NCBI RefSeq assembly: GCF_009663685.2
Contig: NZ_RCOG02000006.1
Coordinates: 1-64,000, forward strand
Source: Cupriavidus sp. U2
GTDB lineage: Bacteria > Pseudomonadota > Gammaproteobacteria > Burkholderiales > Burkholderiaceae
Length of the DNA stretch: 64,000 bases
Direction of reading: 5' to 3'
Position 1 is the first letter of the stretch; each line of letters starts with the position of its first letter. This document shows, piece after piece, positions 31,225-41,260 of this stretch. Made by a program: the position numbers and the translations under genes. The notes beneath the pieces were generated by a model, which saw nothing but the letters and a program-made list of their open reading frames with translations, had not been told where the DNA came from and searched no databases.

Positions 31225-31280
31225 GGAATATTTTTGTCCATGAAGGTGAGTAGGGTTTGCGGTGCCTGGGTCGGGCTGAA

Positions 31281-32063
31281 TCACCCGCCGGGCGGCTGTA
31301 CGGCCCTGAACGGCTGCCCGGGAATCTGCGGGATCTCCTGCGGGCTCGGCTGGGGCTCGGCCTGCGGTGGTGGCTGGGGCTGGACGTCTTGTTGCGGCGG
31401 CTGCGAGGGCTGCCGCGCTGATGCGTTGGCAGATTGCGGCGGCGACGACTGGATCGGGGCAGGCATCGGCGTCGCCAACGGGGCAGCGGCGCCAGACGGG
31501 GGCGACGCGGGGACATTCCCCGGGCGGCCCGCCGAGGCGGTGTCCTGCAGTGGCAGCGCGATTTCCTGCCGCACCCCATTGCGCTCGATGACGATATTGC
31601 GCCCATGGATCTCGGTCAGGCGGATCTCCGAGGACAGCGACGCTCCGGCGCGGACTGCCTTGGGCGAGCCGCCATCGAGCGAGATGATGGCGGCAGATCG
31701 GCCAGGGCCATCGAGATCGGCCACCACGCCGATCAACTGGATGTCGCGCACGCCCGGCTGCGCGCTGCCGCCAAACAGCGTGGCGATGGCGCCGGTCTCC
31801 ACGGCGTCGGTGCGGGCGATGCGCGCGGACTTGGGTACGGGAATGGTTCGCATCGCGCTGAACGTCAGCACCCAATGGGTGACCAGCGCGCAAAGTGCAA
31901 CAAATAGCACCACCGAGGCGGCGCGTGGCAGCCATTGGGAGGCGGGATCACCGCTGAATCGACCCCGGATCGAAGAGGGCACGCGCGTACGCCAGAGGCG
32001 GTTTCCATGAAGTTGACGCAGCGTAGCAGTCGCCCGCGGCGTCCAACGTGCCAGTGCGCACAT
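31281..32063 (-). CDS. gspC: Type II secretion inner-membrane protein GspC
   Basis: GspC links the inner-membrane platform to the GspD secretin. The 260 residues from ATG 32063 include one membrane helix (LPRAASVVLFVALCALVTHWVLTF). The T2SSC homology region follows: IATLFGGSAQPGV, IQLIGVVADLDGPGRSAAIISL, GSPKAVRAGASLSSEIRLTEI and IVIERNGVRQEIALP. Instead of a PDZ or coiled-coil end it has a Pro/Gln-rich tail. The start is uncertain; longer forms reach 32168. No other gsp genes are next to it, so it is a detached member of a type II system encoded elsewhere. Confidence 0.8.
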   Translation of the reverse strand: MCALARWTPRATATLRQLHGNRLWRTRVPSSIRGRFSGDPASQWLPRAASVVLFVALCALVTHWVLTFSAMRTIPVPKSARIARTDAVETGAIATLFGGSAQPGVRDIQLIGVVADLDGPGRSAAIISLDGGSPKAVRAGASLSSEIRLTEIHGRNIVIERNGVRQEIALPLQDTASAGRPGNVPASPPSGAAAPLATPMPAPIQSSPPQSANASARQPSQPPQQDVQPQPPPQAEPQPSPQEIPQIPGQPFRAVQPPGG

Positions 32064-32119
32064 ACAAGGCCTGCGGACACCGGGGTACCACAGACCTATC
32101 TGGCATCGGGTAATTCGAC

Positions 32120-32848
32120 ATGAAGACACGATCTCCATCCGCCGCCGTCCAGCATCGGGTCGATGCACTGGACTGGCCGGCCGTCAGCCACGACCTGGAC
32201 GCCTACGGCTGTGCCGTGATTCGGGAACTGATATCTCCGGCAAGATGCGACGAACTGGCCGCGCTGTATTGGGACGAAGCGCTGTTCCGCTCGCGTATCG
32301 ACATGCGCCGGCATGGCTTCGGCAGCGGCGAGTACAAGTATTTCTCCTATCCGCTGCCGGACGTCGTGGGGGCCTTGCGCGCCGCGCTGTATCCACATCT
32401 GGCTACCATCGCGAACCGGTGGAACGCGGCCATGGGCATCGACGTCGATTATCCCGCCGAGCACGGCGATTACCTGGCCCGATGCCACCGTGCCGGCCCG
32501 CTGCGCCCCACGCCGCTGCTGCTGCGCTACGAGGCCGGCGATTACAACTGTCTGCATCAGGACCTGTATGGCGACAACGTGTTTCCGTTGCAAGTGGCCA
32601 TTTTGCTATCGGAGCCGGGCAAGGATTTCACTGGCGGCGAATTCGTGATGACCGAGCAGCGCCCGCGCATGCAGTCCCGCGCCGAGGTGGTGGCGCTGGG
32701 CAAGGGCGATGCCGTGGTGTTTGCCGTGCATCAGCGGCCGGTGCAAGGCACGCGGGGGACGTACCGGGTCACGTTGCGTCACGGTGTCAGCCGGCTGCGC
32801 AGCGGTCATCGGCAGACACTGGGAATCATTTTCCACGACGCCAACTGA
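32120..32848 (+). CDS. 2OG-Fe(II) oxygenase
   Basis: This is a non-haem iron enzyme that uses 2-oxoglutarate and O2 to hydroxylate an unknown substrate. It has 242 residues. The double-stranded beta-helix core carries the iron triad: H-Q-D in NCLHQDLYGD and the distal His in RVTLRHGVSRLRSG, followed by the 2OG-binding Arg region (RSGHRQTLGIIFHDA). DFTGGEFVMTEQRP is typical of the prolyl-4-hydroxylase-like branch. It is divergent from gspC across 56 bp. The substrate, whether protein or small molecule, is not predictable. Confidence 0.87.
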   Translation: MKTRSPSAAVQHRVDALDWPAVSHDLDAYGCAVIRELISPARCDELAALYWDEALFRSRIDMRRHGFGSGEYKYFSYPLPDVVGALRAALYPHLATIANRWNAAMGIDVDYPAEHGDYLARCHRAGPLRPTPLLLRYEAGDYNCLHQDLYGDNVFPLQVAILLSEPGKDFTGGEFVMTEQRPRMQSRAEVVALGKGDAVVFAVHQRPVQGTRGTYRVTLRHGVSRLRSGHRQTLGIIFHDAN

Positions 32849-32863
32849 TATCAGCGCGGCGGG

Positions 32864-33574
32864 TCAGAGCAGGTCGATGGCGGCCAGCACCGATGACGCG
32901 AGGGCGAAGATCAGCCCTGCCAGCCCCATCCGCTCGTAGACGATGCCGAACTTCTCGCGGCGCTTGGCGCCTGGGAACGACGCGCTGAGGCCGCTTTCCT
33001 CGATCAGCGACAACGCGACGGGCACGTGGCGGAACGCCTTGGCCTTGAACCGCTTGTAGTACTGCAGGACGAAATCGAGGTCGCTGTAGATGCGCCACTT
33101 TTCATCGTAGCGCAGGTCGCAGACGCGGAACGCCATGGCCTGGTGGCAGGCGTGGATCACGCCCGCCTTCAGCCGGTGCAGCGGCGCCGCCGGCTCCAGG
33201 CCACGCGGGCTGATGTTGTCGCCGTAGATCAGCCAGGCGCCCCGGTGCTCGTGGGCGGCCTTCACGATGATGGACAGCGCGTCGGGCCTGGCAAAGCAGT
33301 CGCCGGAGTTCATGAACAGCACCCACTCGCCGGTGGCGCGCGCGAGGCCCTTGTTCATGGCGGCGTAGACGCCGTTGTCCGGTTCGCTGACGAATACGTC
33401 GATCTCGGCGGCGCGCGACTGCGCCAGTTCCACCGAGCCGTCGGTGGAGCCGCCGTCGATGACGAGGTACTGGACCTGGAACGTGTCGGCGTGCTGCATG
33501 GCCACACTGTCCATCGTCCGGCCCAGCCCGGCGCGGTTGTTGTAGTTGACGGTGACGACCGAAATCTGGGTCAT
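32864..33574 (-). CDS. Family 2 glycosyltransferase
   Basis: It encodes 236 residues with a GT-A fold. SVVTVNYNNRAGLGRTMDSV is the nucleotide-binding start, VIDGGSTDGS and EPDNGVYAAMNKGLARATGE are the classic GT2 blocks, and FMNSGDCF holds the D-x-D-like metal site. A C-terminal hydrophobic segment (GLAGLIFALASSVLAAIDLL) suggests membrane association. The start is set at MTQISVVTV; longer starts give unstructured sequence. It is isolated from other polysaccharide genes, and donor and acceptor are unknown. It is convergent with the 2OG oxygenase, 15 bp away. Confidence 0.88.
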   Translation of the reverse strand: MTQISVVTVNYNNRAGLGRTMDSVAMQHADTFQVQYLVIDGGSTDGSVELAQSRAAEIDVFVSEPDNGVYAAMNKGLARATGEWVLFMNSGDCFARPDALSIIVKAAHEHRGAWLIYGDNISPRGLEPAAPLHRLKAGVIHACHQAMAFRVCDLRYDEKWRIYSDLDFVLQYYKRFKAKAFRHVPVALSLIEESGLSASFPGAKRREKFGIVYERMGLAGLIFALASSVLAAIDLL

Positions 33575-33802
33575 GGAGTGGCTCCCCGCCTCCGGCGGAG
33601 GCGATTGCGCGGGTTGGCGTACGTTCAGACGCTGGCGCCCCTTCCGCGCGGCTGCAACGCGGAAAATCCGGTAGCGTGGCGTGTAGATTTTCACGGAAAC
33701 GCCTACGCCAACGTGGGGTAGCGCACACAGCGTGCGCGACGTGCGGGAACCTGCGCGTGCGGGGCCTGCGGGGTGATCGCTTCGCGCCAGGGCAGCGCCG
33801 TG

Positions 33803-34870
33803 TCAGCCCGTCACCGTGACGCGCGGATCGCCTTCGGCCATGGCGCCGATCACCGCGGCGTGCCCGAATCCTTCCTTGCGGAAGACGCCCAGCACCGCAT
33901 CGACGGCATCGGGTGCGCAAGACACCAGCAGGCCGCCACTGGTCTGCGGGTCGGTCAGCAGCGCCTGCTGGACGTGCGACACGCCCGATTCGAGCGTGAC
34001 GTCGTGGCCGTAGCTGGCCCAGTTGCGCCGCGAAGCCCCCGTGACCGCGCCGCCTTCGGCCAGCGCCGCCACGCCGGGCAGCAGGGGCACGCGGGCCATG
34101 TCGATCGTGGCGCCCAGCCCGCTGCCCCGGCAGACTTCCAGCAGATGGCCCAGCAGGCCAAAGCCGGTCACGTCGGTGATCGCGTGCACCCCGTCGAGTT
34201 CGCCCAGCGCCTTGCCGGGCGTGTTGAGCTGCGTGGTGCTGGCGATCATCTGCCGATAGCCGTAGTCGTCCAGCGATTCCTTCTTGATCGCGGCCGAATA
34301 GACACCCACGCCCAGCGGCTTGCCCAGCACCAGCACGTCACCGGCCCGCGCGTCGCGATTGCGGCGGACGCGGTCGGGATGCACCAGGCCCATGACTACC
34401 AGCCCATAGATCGGCTCGACAGAGTCGATCGAATGGCCGCCGGCAATCGGAATGCCGGCGGCCGCGCAGATCGATTGGCCGCCTTCCAGAATCTTGCCGA
34501 TGGTCTCGGGCGACAGCTTGTCGACGGGCATGCCCACCAGCGCCAGGGCCATGATCGGCGTGCCGCCCATCGCATAGACATCGGAAATCGCATTGGTGGC
34601 CGCAATGCGCCCGAAATCGTAGGGGTCGTCCACCACGGGCATGAAGAAATCGGTGGTGGCCACCAGCGCCTGCGTATCGTTGAGCCGGTACACCGCCGCG
34701 TCGTCGCTGGTCTCGATGCCCACCAGCAGCCCCGGCGGCGCCGGAAAGTGCCGCGTGTTGCGCAGGATGTCGCCGAGCACGCCCGGCGCGATCTTGCAGC
34801 CGCAGCCGCCGCCGTGCGCCAGCGATGTCAGACGGACTTCACCGGCCTTGTGTTCGATCGATGCGGTCAT
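33803..34870 (-). CDS. selD: Selenide, water dikinase (selenophosphate synthetase)
   Basis: It makes selenophosphate from selenide and ATP, the selenium donor for Sec-tRNA. It has 355 residues. The glycine-rich N-terminal loop HGGGCGCKIAP holds the catalytic Cys (Cys form, not Sec) and the essential Lys. ATTDFFMPVVDDP and GRIAATNAISDVYAMGG carry the ATP and Mg-binding Asp residues, and ITDVTGFGLLGHL is the second ATP motif. TDPQTSGGLL is the usual SelD C-terminal motif. Its ATG shares one base with the stop of the transglutaminase gene (TGATG), so translation is coupled. Confidence 0.96.
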   Translation of the reverse strand: MTASIEHKAGEVRLTSLAHGGGCGCKIAPGVLGDILRNTRHFPAPPGLLVGIETSDDAAVYRLNDTQALVATTDFFMPVVDDPYDFGRIAATNAISDVYAMGGTPIMALALVGMPVDKLSPETIGKILEGGQSICAAAGIPIAGGHSIDSVEPIYGLVVMGLVHPDRVRRNRDARAGDVLVLGKPLGVGVYSAAIKKESLDDYGYRQMIASTTQLNTPGKALGELDGVHAITDVTGFGLLGHLLEVCRGSGLGATIDMARVPLLPGVAALAEGGAVTGASRRNWASYGHDVTLESGVSHVQQALLTDPQTSGGLLVSCAPDAVDAVLGVFRKEGFGHAAVIGAMAEGDPRVTVTG

Positions 34871-36015
34871 CAGGCCACCCTCCGCGATGCGATGCGATAG
34901 CCGAATGCCGCCGGGTCCAGGCTGTCCAGCGTACCGGCCACGGTCTTCGCCTGCGGATACATCAGAAAGGGCACCGGCGCCAGGCCGCTGCCGGGCAGAC
35001 GCACGTCATGGCCGTGGTTGTAGGCTACCCAGTTGCCTTCCCAGGCGCCGAACAGCAGCGCGCGGGCGGCCAGGACCTTGCTGTCCGTCATCGGCAGGCC
35101 GCCCGGCACCTCTTCGAGCGCCACCTTGCGGACATCGCCCGGATCGGCCGGAATCCAGCCATAGCCCGCGGCATAAAACTCGGCCCGGCAATGCTGGGCC
35201 CTGGAGATGTCGCCAGCCTTGCCGAGCGCGCGGAAGCCGCGCGGGGAATCGTCCACGCGGATGCCGTACGCATCGCGCGCCGGAATGCCAAGCGCGCGCG
35301 TCAGCGCCACGAACAGGCCGTTGATGTCCGCGCACTTGCCATTCATGATGCCGCCGGTCTTGAGCATCGTCACCACGTCGCCGGTGCCGCAGCCGCGTAC
35401 GCTGGCGTCGCGGCAGGTATGGTCCACCACCCACTGGTAGATGGCCTGCGCGCGGCTCATGTCGTCGGTCAGGCCGGCGGTGATGGCCAGCGCGGTGTCG
35501 CGCACGATGCCGTCGGTGGGCATCAGTTGCGTGGGCCGGCGATACTCGGCCAGGGTGGCAGCGGACTCCGCCGCCTGCGCCGACCGCGCCGGATTGCGCG
35601 ACGGTGCCGCGCCAGGATCGACATCGCGGCCGCGCAGCGCCACGATGCTGGTGAGCCGGGCCGACAGCGGTGCGCCGTGCGTGGCGGTGGGCCAGTCGAT
35701 GACCAGCATGTCCACGCCGTAGCGCCCGGTGCGCGCCGCCCGGGCCTGCGCGCCGGGCGCAATCCATTCGTTCGATACGGTGTGCTGATAGTCGCCAAGG
35801 TGCGGGGCGGCGACGGGCAGCCACACCGTGGCCGGCGCCGCGGCGGCCGGCAGGTGCACTTCGGTGGTCAGTTCGTAGACGCGCCAGCCGGCGGAGGCCG
35901 GATACGGGTCGGCGGGAGAGGAGGGGGCGGAGGAGGCGCAGAAAGCCGGGCCGACGCCCGCGCCAATGGAAACCGGTACTGCGGCACCCAGCCGCAGGAA
36001 TGCGCGTCTGTCCAT
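34870..36015 (-). CDS. Tat-exported transglutaminase-like cysteine protease
   Basis: It encodes 381 residues. A twin-arginine signal (MDRRAFLRLGAAVPVSIGAG) is followed by an N-terminal immunoglobulin-like region (YELTTEVHLP... TVWLPVAAP). The transglutaminase-like core holds the triad: Cys in GGIMNGKCADINGLFVALTRALG, His in QHCRAEFYA and Asp in WIPADPGD. Members cleave or cross-link peptides, or act as glutamine/peptide amidases in the periplasm. The start at 36015 fits the Tat signal. It lies between selC and selD inside the selenocysteine gene run, yet has no known part in selenium metabolism. Confidence 0.88.
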   Translation of the reverse strand: MDRRAFLRLGAAVPVSIGAGVGPAFCASSAPSSPADPYPASAGWRVYELTTEVHLPAAAAPATVWLPVAAPHLGDYQHTVSNEWIAPGAQARAARTGRYGVDMLVIDWPTATHGAPLSARLTSIVALRGRDVDPGAAPSRNPARSAQAAESAATLAEYRRPTQLMPTDGIVRDTALAITAGLTDDMSRAQAIYQWVVDHTCRDASVRGCGTGDVVTMLKTGGIMNGKCADINGLFVALTRALGIPARDAYGIRVDDSPRGFRALGKAGDISRAQHCRAEFYAAGYGWIPADPGDVRKVALEEVPGGLPMTDSKVLAARALLFGAWEGNWVAYNHGHDVRLPGSGLAPVPFLMYPQAKTVAGTLDSLDPAAFGYRIASRRVA

Positions 36016-36126
36016 GATGATTCCTCTGGATGAGAAGTTCGAGACTCGAAACATGCCCAACCGCTGCTTATGCATGGTAGGTCATGCGCGTGGCAACAGG
36101 GAAATCGGCGGGAAACCGAAGAGGAA

Positions 36127-36222
36127 TGGCGGAAAGCAGCAGGAGTCGAACCTACCTGGGAACGGCTGGCGTCCCCAACCGGGTTTGAAGCCCGGCCGCA
36201 TCACCGGATACGGATGCCTTCC
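36127..36222 (-). tRNA. selC: Selenocysteine tRNA, tRNA-Sec (UCA)
   Basis: The 96-nt gene encodes CCA. The acceptor stem is 8 bp (GGAAGGCA with TGCTTTCC, one G-U), longer than normal and diagnostic of tRNA-Sec. The anticodon stem-loop reads CCGGGCTTCAAACCCGG with anticodon TCA. The long variable arm (GGGGACGCCAGCCGTTCCC region) and T-arm GGTTCGACTCC match bacterial SelC. It begins 10 nt after the selB stop, so it is probably cut out of the operon transcript. Confidence 0.97.
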
Positions 36223-36231
36223 CTTGCGGAT

Positions 36232-38157
36232 CTATGACGGCGCTGGCCGGGCAGGCGTGGCCAGCGGGCGCCATTCACTATCGGGGCGCAGCATGCGCGC
36301 ATTGCCCACGCGGCGAGTGTATCCCGCGCGATCGAAGAACTCCAGAACCTGGATCGTGCGCTTGCGGCCCAGTCCCACGGCATCGCGAAACGCGATCACC
36401 TCCACGCGACCCTGCGCCGCAGCCATCGTGCCGAACAGCCGGGCCATGGTTTCGATGGCGGCTTCGGCATAGAACAGGTCGCGCACCACCTGATGCACCG
36501 TGCCCTGGCGCGCCAGTTTGCGCAGCACCTCGCAGACCTGTTCCTCGGGCGCGCCCAGCGCCACCGCATGCTCGCGCACCCAGGGCGGGTCGAAGCCCCC
36601 CGCCGCCACGCGCGGCAGCAACTGCGCGGCCAGCGCCTGTTCGGCATCGGTGAAGGTGATGGCATGGCCTGGCAGGCGCAGCCATCCGCCATGCCGTTCG
36701 ACGGCCCGCTGCTGCAGCAGCGTGTCGAGCAGGGCGGACCACAGCGCGTCGGGAATCGGCGCGCCCGCAAATGCCACCCGGCGCAGCGAACCGGCGCCCA
36801 GGCCGGGCTCGTCGGGCATGCGCGCATGGAAGGCCGTCAGCGTGTCCAGCACGCCGCTGCGCAGCGTATCGAGATAGCGCGACAGGATCAGCGTCTCGCC
36901 GATGCGCAGCACAGCGGGCGGCATCGTCATGGCGCTGGCCGGCAGGCCTGTCAGGCGTACCAGCCGGGCCTCGGCCACGCCGTGCGGCGCATGGTCCAGC
37001 AACGGCAGGATGCCGGCGCCGCCGAGCATCTGCTCCACTGCCAGCAGCCAGGCAAGACGCCCGGGCGCACGCCGATGGCGCTCGGGTGCCACGTTGTCGA
37101 GCACCACGCCGCCGCCCACGGTCTGCGTGGCCTGCGGATTGCGCAGGATGAAGTGGTCGCCGGCCACCGTGCAGACCGGCGCGGCGAATACAAGCTGGGC
37201 CAGCGCCGTGCCGCCTGGCTCCAGGGCTTCGCAGTCGAGCAGCACGGCATTGGCCATGCGATGCGCGGCGCCAAGATGGACGTGCAGCGGCGACCAGTGA
37301 CCGATCCGCGAACCGGCGCCCGGATGCAGCGTGAGCCGGACGTCGATACGCGTCACCGGCGCCATCAGGGCAGGATCGACGATCCAGTCGCCGCGATGGA
37401 TGTCTGCCTTGTCGATGCCGGCCAGGTTCAGCGCGCAACGCTGGCCCGCCAGGCCGGCCTCCGCCGGCCGGTTCTGGGCGTGGATGCTGCGCACGCGCGC
37501 GGGCAGGCCCGACGGCGCCACCTGCATCACGTCGCCCACCGCCACCCGGCCGCCGAACACGGTGCCGGTGACGACCGTGCCATGACCGCCCAGCGTGAAC
37601 ACGCGATCCACCGCCAGGCGGAACAGCCCGCCGGCGCCGTGGGCCGGCGTATGCTGCGCGGTGTCCTGCAGCCATGTGCGCAGGGCCGCGACGCCGGGAT
37701 CGGCATCGTCGGTGGCATTGAGCGGGAACACGTCGGCGCCGGCATAGGGGGTGCCGGCCAGCAGCGCCTCGATCTCGCCGCGCACGCTGGCCAGCTGCGT
37801 GGCATCGGCCCGGTCGGCCTTGGTCAGTGCCACCACGGCGCGCGGCACGCCCAGTCGCTCGACGATAGCCAGGTGCTCGCGCGTCTGCGGCATGACGCCA
37901 TCATCGGCGGCCACCACCAGCAGGGCCAGGTCGATGCCGCTGGCCCCGGCGGCCATCGTATGAATCAGGCGTTCGTGGCCGGGCACGTCGATATAGCCGA
38001 GCACGTCGCCATCCGGCAGCGGCGTGTAGGCATAGCCAAGCTCGATCGAGATGCCGCGCGCCTTCTCTTCCTTGAGCCGATCGGTATCGACGCCGGTCAG
38101 CGCGCGCACCAGCGTGGTCTTGCCGTGGTCGATATGTCCGGCCGTGCCGACGATCAT
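36232..38157 (-). CDS. selB: Selenocysteine-specific elongation factor SelB
   Basis: This GTPase brings Sec-tRNA to the ribosome at UGA codons followed by a SECIS hairpin. It has 641 residues. The G domain shows [13 protein letters not shown] (P-loop), [12 protein letters not shown] (switch I), [12 protein letters not shown] (switch II) and ALTKADRAD (base specificity). EF-Tu-like domains 2-3 follow, then four winged helices. The last, with [26 protein letters not shown] (broken here by helix turns), binds SECIS RNA. The start at 38157 overlaps the selA stop (ATGA). Confidence 0.96.
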   Translation of the reverse strand: MIVGTAGHIDHGKTTLVRALTGVDTDRLKEEKARGISIELGYAYTPLPDGDVLGYIDVPGHERLIHTMAAGASGIDLALLVVAADDGVMPQTREHLAIVERLGVPRAVVALTKADRADATQLASVRGEIEALLAGTPYAGADVFPLNATDDADPGVAALRTWLQDTAQHTPAHGAGGLFRLAVDRVFTLGGHGTVVTGTVFGGRVAVGDVMQVAPSGLPARVRSIHAQNRPAEAGLAGQRCALNLAGIDKADIHRGDWIVDPALMAPVTRIDVRLTLHPGAGSRIGHWSPLHVHLGAAHRMANAVLLDCEALEPGGTALAQLVFAAPVCTVAGDHFILRNPQATQTVGGGVVLDNVAPERHRRAPGRLAWLLAVEQMLGGAGILPLLDHAPHGVAEARLVRLTGLPASAMTMPPAVLRIGETLILSRYLDTLRSGVLDTLTAFHARMPDEPGLGAGSLRRVAFAGAPIPDALWSALLDTLLQQRAVERHGGWLRLPGHAITFTDAEQALAAQLLPRVAAGGFDPPWVREHAVALGAPEEQVCEVLRKLARQGTVHQVVRDLFYAEAAIETMARLFGTMAAAQGRVEVIAFRDAVGLGRKRTIQVLEFFDRAGYTRRVGNARMLRPDSEWRPLATPARPAPS

Positions 38158-39593
38158 GAGCGCAGCGCCTCCGCCAGCAGGGGCCACTGCGCCGTGAACG
38201 CGGCTTCATCCCCAGCTTCCAGGCAGCGCAGGTCCAGCCATAGCGCGTCTTCGCTGACGCGGCCGATCACGGGGCGCGGCAGCGCGCGCAGCGCGGCCTC
38301 CAGCTGCTGCAGACGCCGGCCGGTACGCTTGCCGGCGTCGCGCGGGCCGATGACAAGCCCGAAGCTGGGCAGTTGCCCGCCGGGCATCGCTCCGCTGCCG
38401 ATCTGGCTGACCATGGGAACGGCCGCGACCTGCCAGCCATCGCCCAGCGACGCCTCGACCACGGGCCGCAGGCGCTCGGCCATGGCTGCCATCTCGCCGG
38501 CCGGCCGCGCCAGCAGGCGCAGCGTGGGCAGCGACTGCACCAGCGTGTCCGGATCGCGATACAGCCGCAGCACCGGCTCCAGCGCGGCGAGCGTGAGCTT
38601 GCCCACGCGCAGCGCGCGCTTGAGCGGGTTCTTCTTGATCTTCGCGATCAGGTCGGCTCGTCCGACGATCAGGCCGGCCTGGGGGCCGCCCAGCAGCTTG
38701 TCGCCGCTGAACGTGACCAGGTCCGCGCCTGCGGCGATGGTCTCGCGCACCGTGGTCTCGCGCGGCAGGCCCCACTGGGACAGGTCGGTCAGCGTGCCGC
38801 TGCCCAGATCCACCACCACGGGCAGGCCCAGCGGCTGGGCAATGCGCGCCACGTCGGCCACCTCCACGCTGCGCGTGAAGCCGGTGATCTCGTAGTTGCT
38901 GCAATGCACCTTCATCAGCAGCGCCGTACGCGTGCCAATGGCGTTGGCGTAGTCGTGCGGATGCGTGCGGTTGGTCGTGCCGATCTCCACCAGCTTGACG
39001 CCGGCGCGCTGCATGACATCGGGAATGCGGAAGGCGCCGCCGATTTCCACCAGTTCGCCGCGCGATACCACCACCTCGCGCCGCTGCGCCAGCGTATTGA
39101 GCATCAGCAGCACGGCCGCCGCGTTGTTGTTGACCACCGTGGCGGCCTGCGCGCCTGTCAGTTCGCACAGCAGGCCGGCGACCAGATCGTCGCGGTCGCC
39201 ACGGCCGCCGGTGTCCAGGTCGAATTCGAGATTGGCCGGCGTGGTCATGGCGCGGACGACCGCCTGCACGGCGCCGTCGGGCAGCAGTGCCCGGCCCAGG
39301 TTGGTATGCAGCACGGTGCCCGTCAGGTTGAACACGGCGCGCATGCGCGGCGCGGCGTCGCGTGCGAGTTGCGCGGCCAGCGCCGCGCACAGCGCGTCGT
39401 CGCCGATGGCCTGGCGCGCGAGGTGCCCGGCCACGGCCTGGGCGCGCAGCGTGTCGAGCAGGCGGCGCAGGGCGCTGGTGGCCGGTGCCCGGCCGTAGCG
39501 GTCCAGCAACGGCTGCAGGCCGGGCAGCCGCAGCACGCGGTCGACCGATGGGATGTCTGCGGGGCGGGCGGGCATCGACACGGTGTCGTTCAT
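38154..39593 (-). CDS. selA: L-seryl-tRNA(Sec) selenium transferase SelA
   Basis: This PLP enzyme converts Ser-tRNA-Sec to Sec-tRNA-Sec using selenophosphate. It has 479 residues. The family is evident from [51 protein letters not shown], and the PLP-lysine block [18 protein letters not shown] at about residue 297. [19 protein letters not shown] follows. It overlaps fdhE upstream and selB downstream by ATGA, consistent with one operon. Confidence 0.96.
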   Translation of the reverse strand: MNDTVSMPARPADIPSVDRVLRLPGLQPLLDRYGRAPATSALRRLLDTLRAQAVAGHLARQAIGDDALCAALAAQLARDAAPRMRAVFNLTGTVLHTNLGRALLPDGAVQAVVRAMTTPANLEFDLDTGGRGDRDDLVAGLLCELTGAQAATVVNNNAAAVLLMLNTLAQRREVVVSRGELVEIGGAFRIPDVMQRAGVKLVEIGTTNRTHPHDYANAIGTRTALLMKVHCSNYEITGFTRSVEVADVARIAQPLGLPVVVDLGSGTLTDLSQWGLPRETTVRETIAAGADLVTFSGDKLLGGPQAGLIVGRADLIAKIKKNPLKRALRVGKLTLAALEPVLRLYRDPDTLVQSLPTLRLLARPAGEMAAMAERLRPVVEASLGDGWQVAAVPMVSQIGSGAMPGGQLPSFGLVIGPRDAGKRTGRRLQQLEAALRALPRPVIGRVSEDALWLDLRCLEAGDEAAFTAQWPLLAEALRS

Positions 39594-40555
39594 CCGCGCA
39601 CCTCCGGCATCTCCACGCCGCCGTCACCGTCTTCGTCATCGGCCAGCCATAGCAGCGGGTTGCCGTTGGCGCGGCCGAAGCCGGCTTCGCCCATCATCAC
39701 GTCGAGCGCCAGAGAGGCCAGGTCGTCGGCCAGCGGCTCGACCATCGGGTCCTTCTCCATGTAGGCGATCTTGCGGTAGTGATGGCATTGCCCGCAGGTC
39801 TCGGCCTTGAGCGCGTCGCCCTGGCCTTCGACGGCGTAGTAGCTGATGCCCTCGGTGGTTTCGCAATGGCTGCACTTGACGCGCACCATATGCCATTCGG
39901 TGGCGCACAGGCCGCAGTGCAGATAGCGCAGCCCCTGGTAGCGTCCGCCGATGCGCACGATGCTGGCCACCGGCGGCGTGCCGCAGACCGGGCAGACCGT
40001 GTGGACGTCCAGCATCGGCAGGTCCTGCTCGCGCAGCTGGCTGGCCAGCACGGTGCGGTCCAGTTGCAGGGCCGCCATCAGCAGCGGCGCGGTGGCGGTG
40101 TCGATGGGGCTGTCGGCCGCATGGCGCAGCCCCAGCAGTCCCTGCACGGCGTTGGCCAGCGCATCGGCCGGCATCGCACGCAGGGTAGCCAGCGGGACCG
40201 CGAGTTCAGGGCAGGTGGTGGCCAGCCGGTCGAACAGCGCGGCGGCCGCATGGGGCGCGCCGGCGTCCTGCGCGGGCAGCAGCGGCATGCAGTGCTCGCC
40301 GGCACGGTCGATGGCTGCAGGGGTGAGGGCCGCGAAACCGGGAGACTCGGCGAGCGACTGCGCCACCACATGCTGCGCGTCGGCCACGGCGGCCATCAGC
40401 AGCAGGTAGGGGCCGATCGGGTTGCCGGGCGCCAGCTGGCGCAGCCGCTGCGCCCGCGCGGCAAACACCTCCGCGCGATCGGGCAGCCGCACACGCGCGA
40501 TGGCGATGTGGTCGATCGATTCGATTTCCGCCGGCTCCAGAATGCGCTGCACCAT
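39590..40555 (-). CDS. fdhE: Formate dehydrogenase accessory protein FdhE
   Basis: FdhE binds immature FDH-N/FDH-O and is needed for activity, probably checking the iron-sulphur or molybdenum centre. It has 321 residues. The C-terminal rubredoxin-like half shows four CxxC sets: [18 protein letters not shown] and CGQCHHY. The N-terminal half is helical. It sits between fdnI (61 bp upstream) and selA (ATGA overlap), linking structural and Sec-machinery genes. Confidence 0.93.
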   Translation of the reverse strand: MVQRILEPAEIESIDHIAIARVRLPDRAEVFAARAQRLRQLAPGNPIGPYLLLMAAVADAQHVVAQSLAESPGFAALTPAAIDRAGEHCMPLLPAQDAGAPHAAAALFDRLATTCPELAVPLATLRAMPADALANAVQGLLGLRHAADSPIDTATAPLLMAALQLDRTVLASQLREQDLPMLDVHTVCPVCGTPPVASIVRIGGRYQGLRYLHCGLCATEWHMVRVKCSHCETTEGISYYAVEGQGDALKAETCGQCHHYRKIAYMEKDPMVEPLADDLASLALDVMMGEAGFGRANGNPLLWLADDEDGDGGVEMPEVRG

Positions 40556-40615
40556 CCGTCGTCATCCTCTGGCAGTCCGGCGTGTCTGGCGTATCGGCTT
40601 CCCGCCACCGGCCCG

Positions 40616-41260
40616 CTATTTGTCGCCTGGCCGGAAGGTTTCCCGGAACCAGGTGCGATGATGTTTCCACGCCCAGCCGGGCGTGACCGTTCCGCGCGTC
40701 ATGGCCTGCACGGAACCCTTGACCCATACGGCTGCATAGATGTGGACAATGATGCCGCAAATCAGCGCGAAGGCGCAAACGGCATGCACGACCGACGCCA
40801 CCCGCAGGGCCCAGATCGGGAAGAACGCCGAGAAGTAGGTGCGCCAGATGACGATGCCGCTCAGCAGCAACAGCGCCAGGCAGCCCACCATCAGGAAGAA
40901 CAGCAGCTTCTGGCCGGCGTTGTAGCGGCCCACGTCCGGCAGGTTTTCCTCGTGGTTGGTCAGGACGTCGCGCCCGTGGCGCAGCCATTCGCGGTCGCTC
41001 CATGTCAGCAGGTTGTGGTGCCAGAACTTCAGGGCCAGGATCAGGAAGGCCAGGAACATCACCACGCCCAGGAACGGGTGCAGGATGCGCGTCCAGGTGC
41101 CACCGCCGAACAGCGCGCTCATCCAGAACATCGACGGATGGAACAAGGCCAGCCCGGACAGCGCCAGCAGCACGAACGTGAGCGCGACGATCCAGTGGTT
41201 GGTGCGTTCGCCGGCGGTGTAGCGGCGGATGGTTGCCTCGCGGCGCTTATCGATTCTCAT
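40616..41260 (-). CDS. fdnI: Formate dehydrogenase gamma subunit, cytochrome b556
   Basis: This di-haem membrane anchor passes electrons from FdnH to quinone. It has 214 residues with four membrane helices: [54 protein letters not shown] and [17 protein letters not shown]. Haem-ligand His residues lie in the first, second and fourth helices. The basic N-terminus [22 protein letters not shown] is typical of FdnI/FdoI. GAGGAGG upstream of ATG 41260 gives a strong site. It overlaps fdnH by 14 bp. FdoI is an equivalent name. Confidence 0.94.
   Translation of the reverse strand: MRIDKRREATIRRYTAGERTNHWIVALTFVLLALSGLALFHPSMFWMSALFGGGTWTRILHPFLGVVMFLAFLILALKFWHHNLLTWSDREWLRHGRDVLTNHEENLPDVGRYNAGQKLLFFLMVGCLALLLLSGIVIWRTYFSAFFPIWALRVASVVHAVCAFALICGIIVHIYAAVWVKGSVQAMTRGTVTPGWAWKHHRTWFRETFRPGDK

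Larger units (their letters stand above)
30791..31280. other. Long structured leader region between gspC and the Fur paralogue
   Basis: The 490 bp contain, in minus-strand order, a sigma70-type promoter overlapped by a Fur-box-like palindrome (31196-31224), a 7-bp hairpin (31072-31090), an 11-bp inverted repeat (31013-31047), and a 36-codon ORF with strong GC3 bias (30822-30932) ending 31 bp before the fur-like start. No other gene is seen. Confidence 0.6.
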
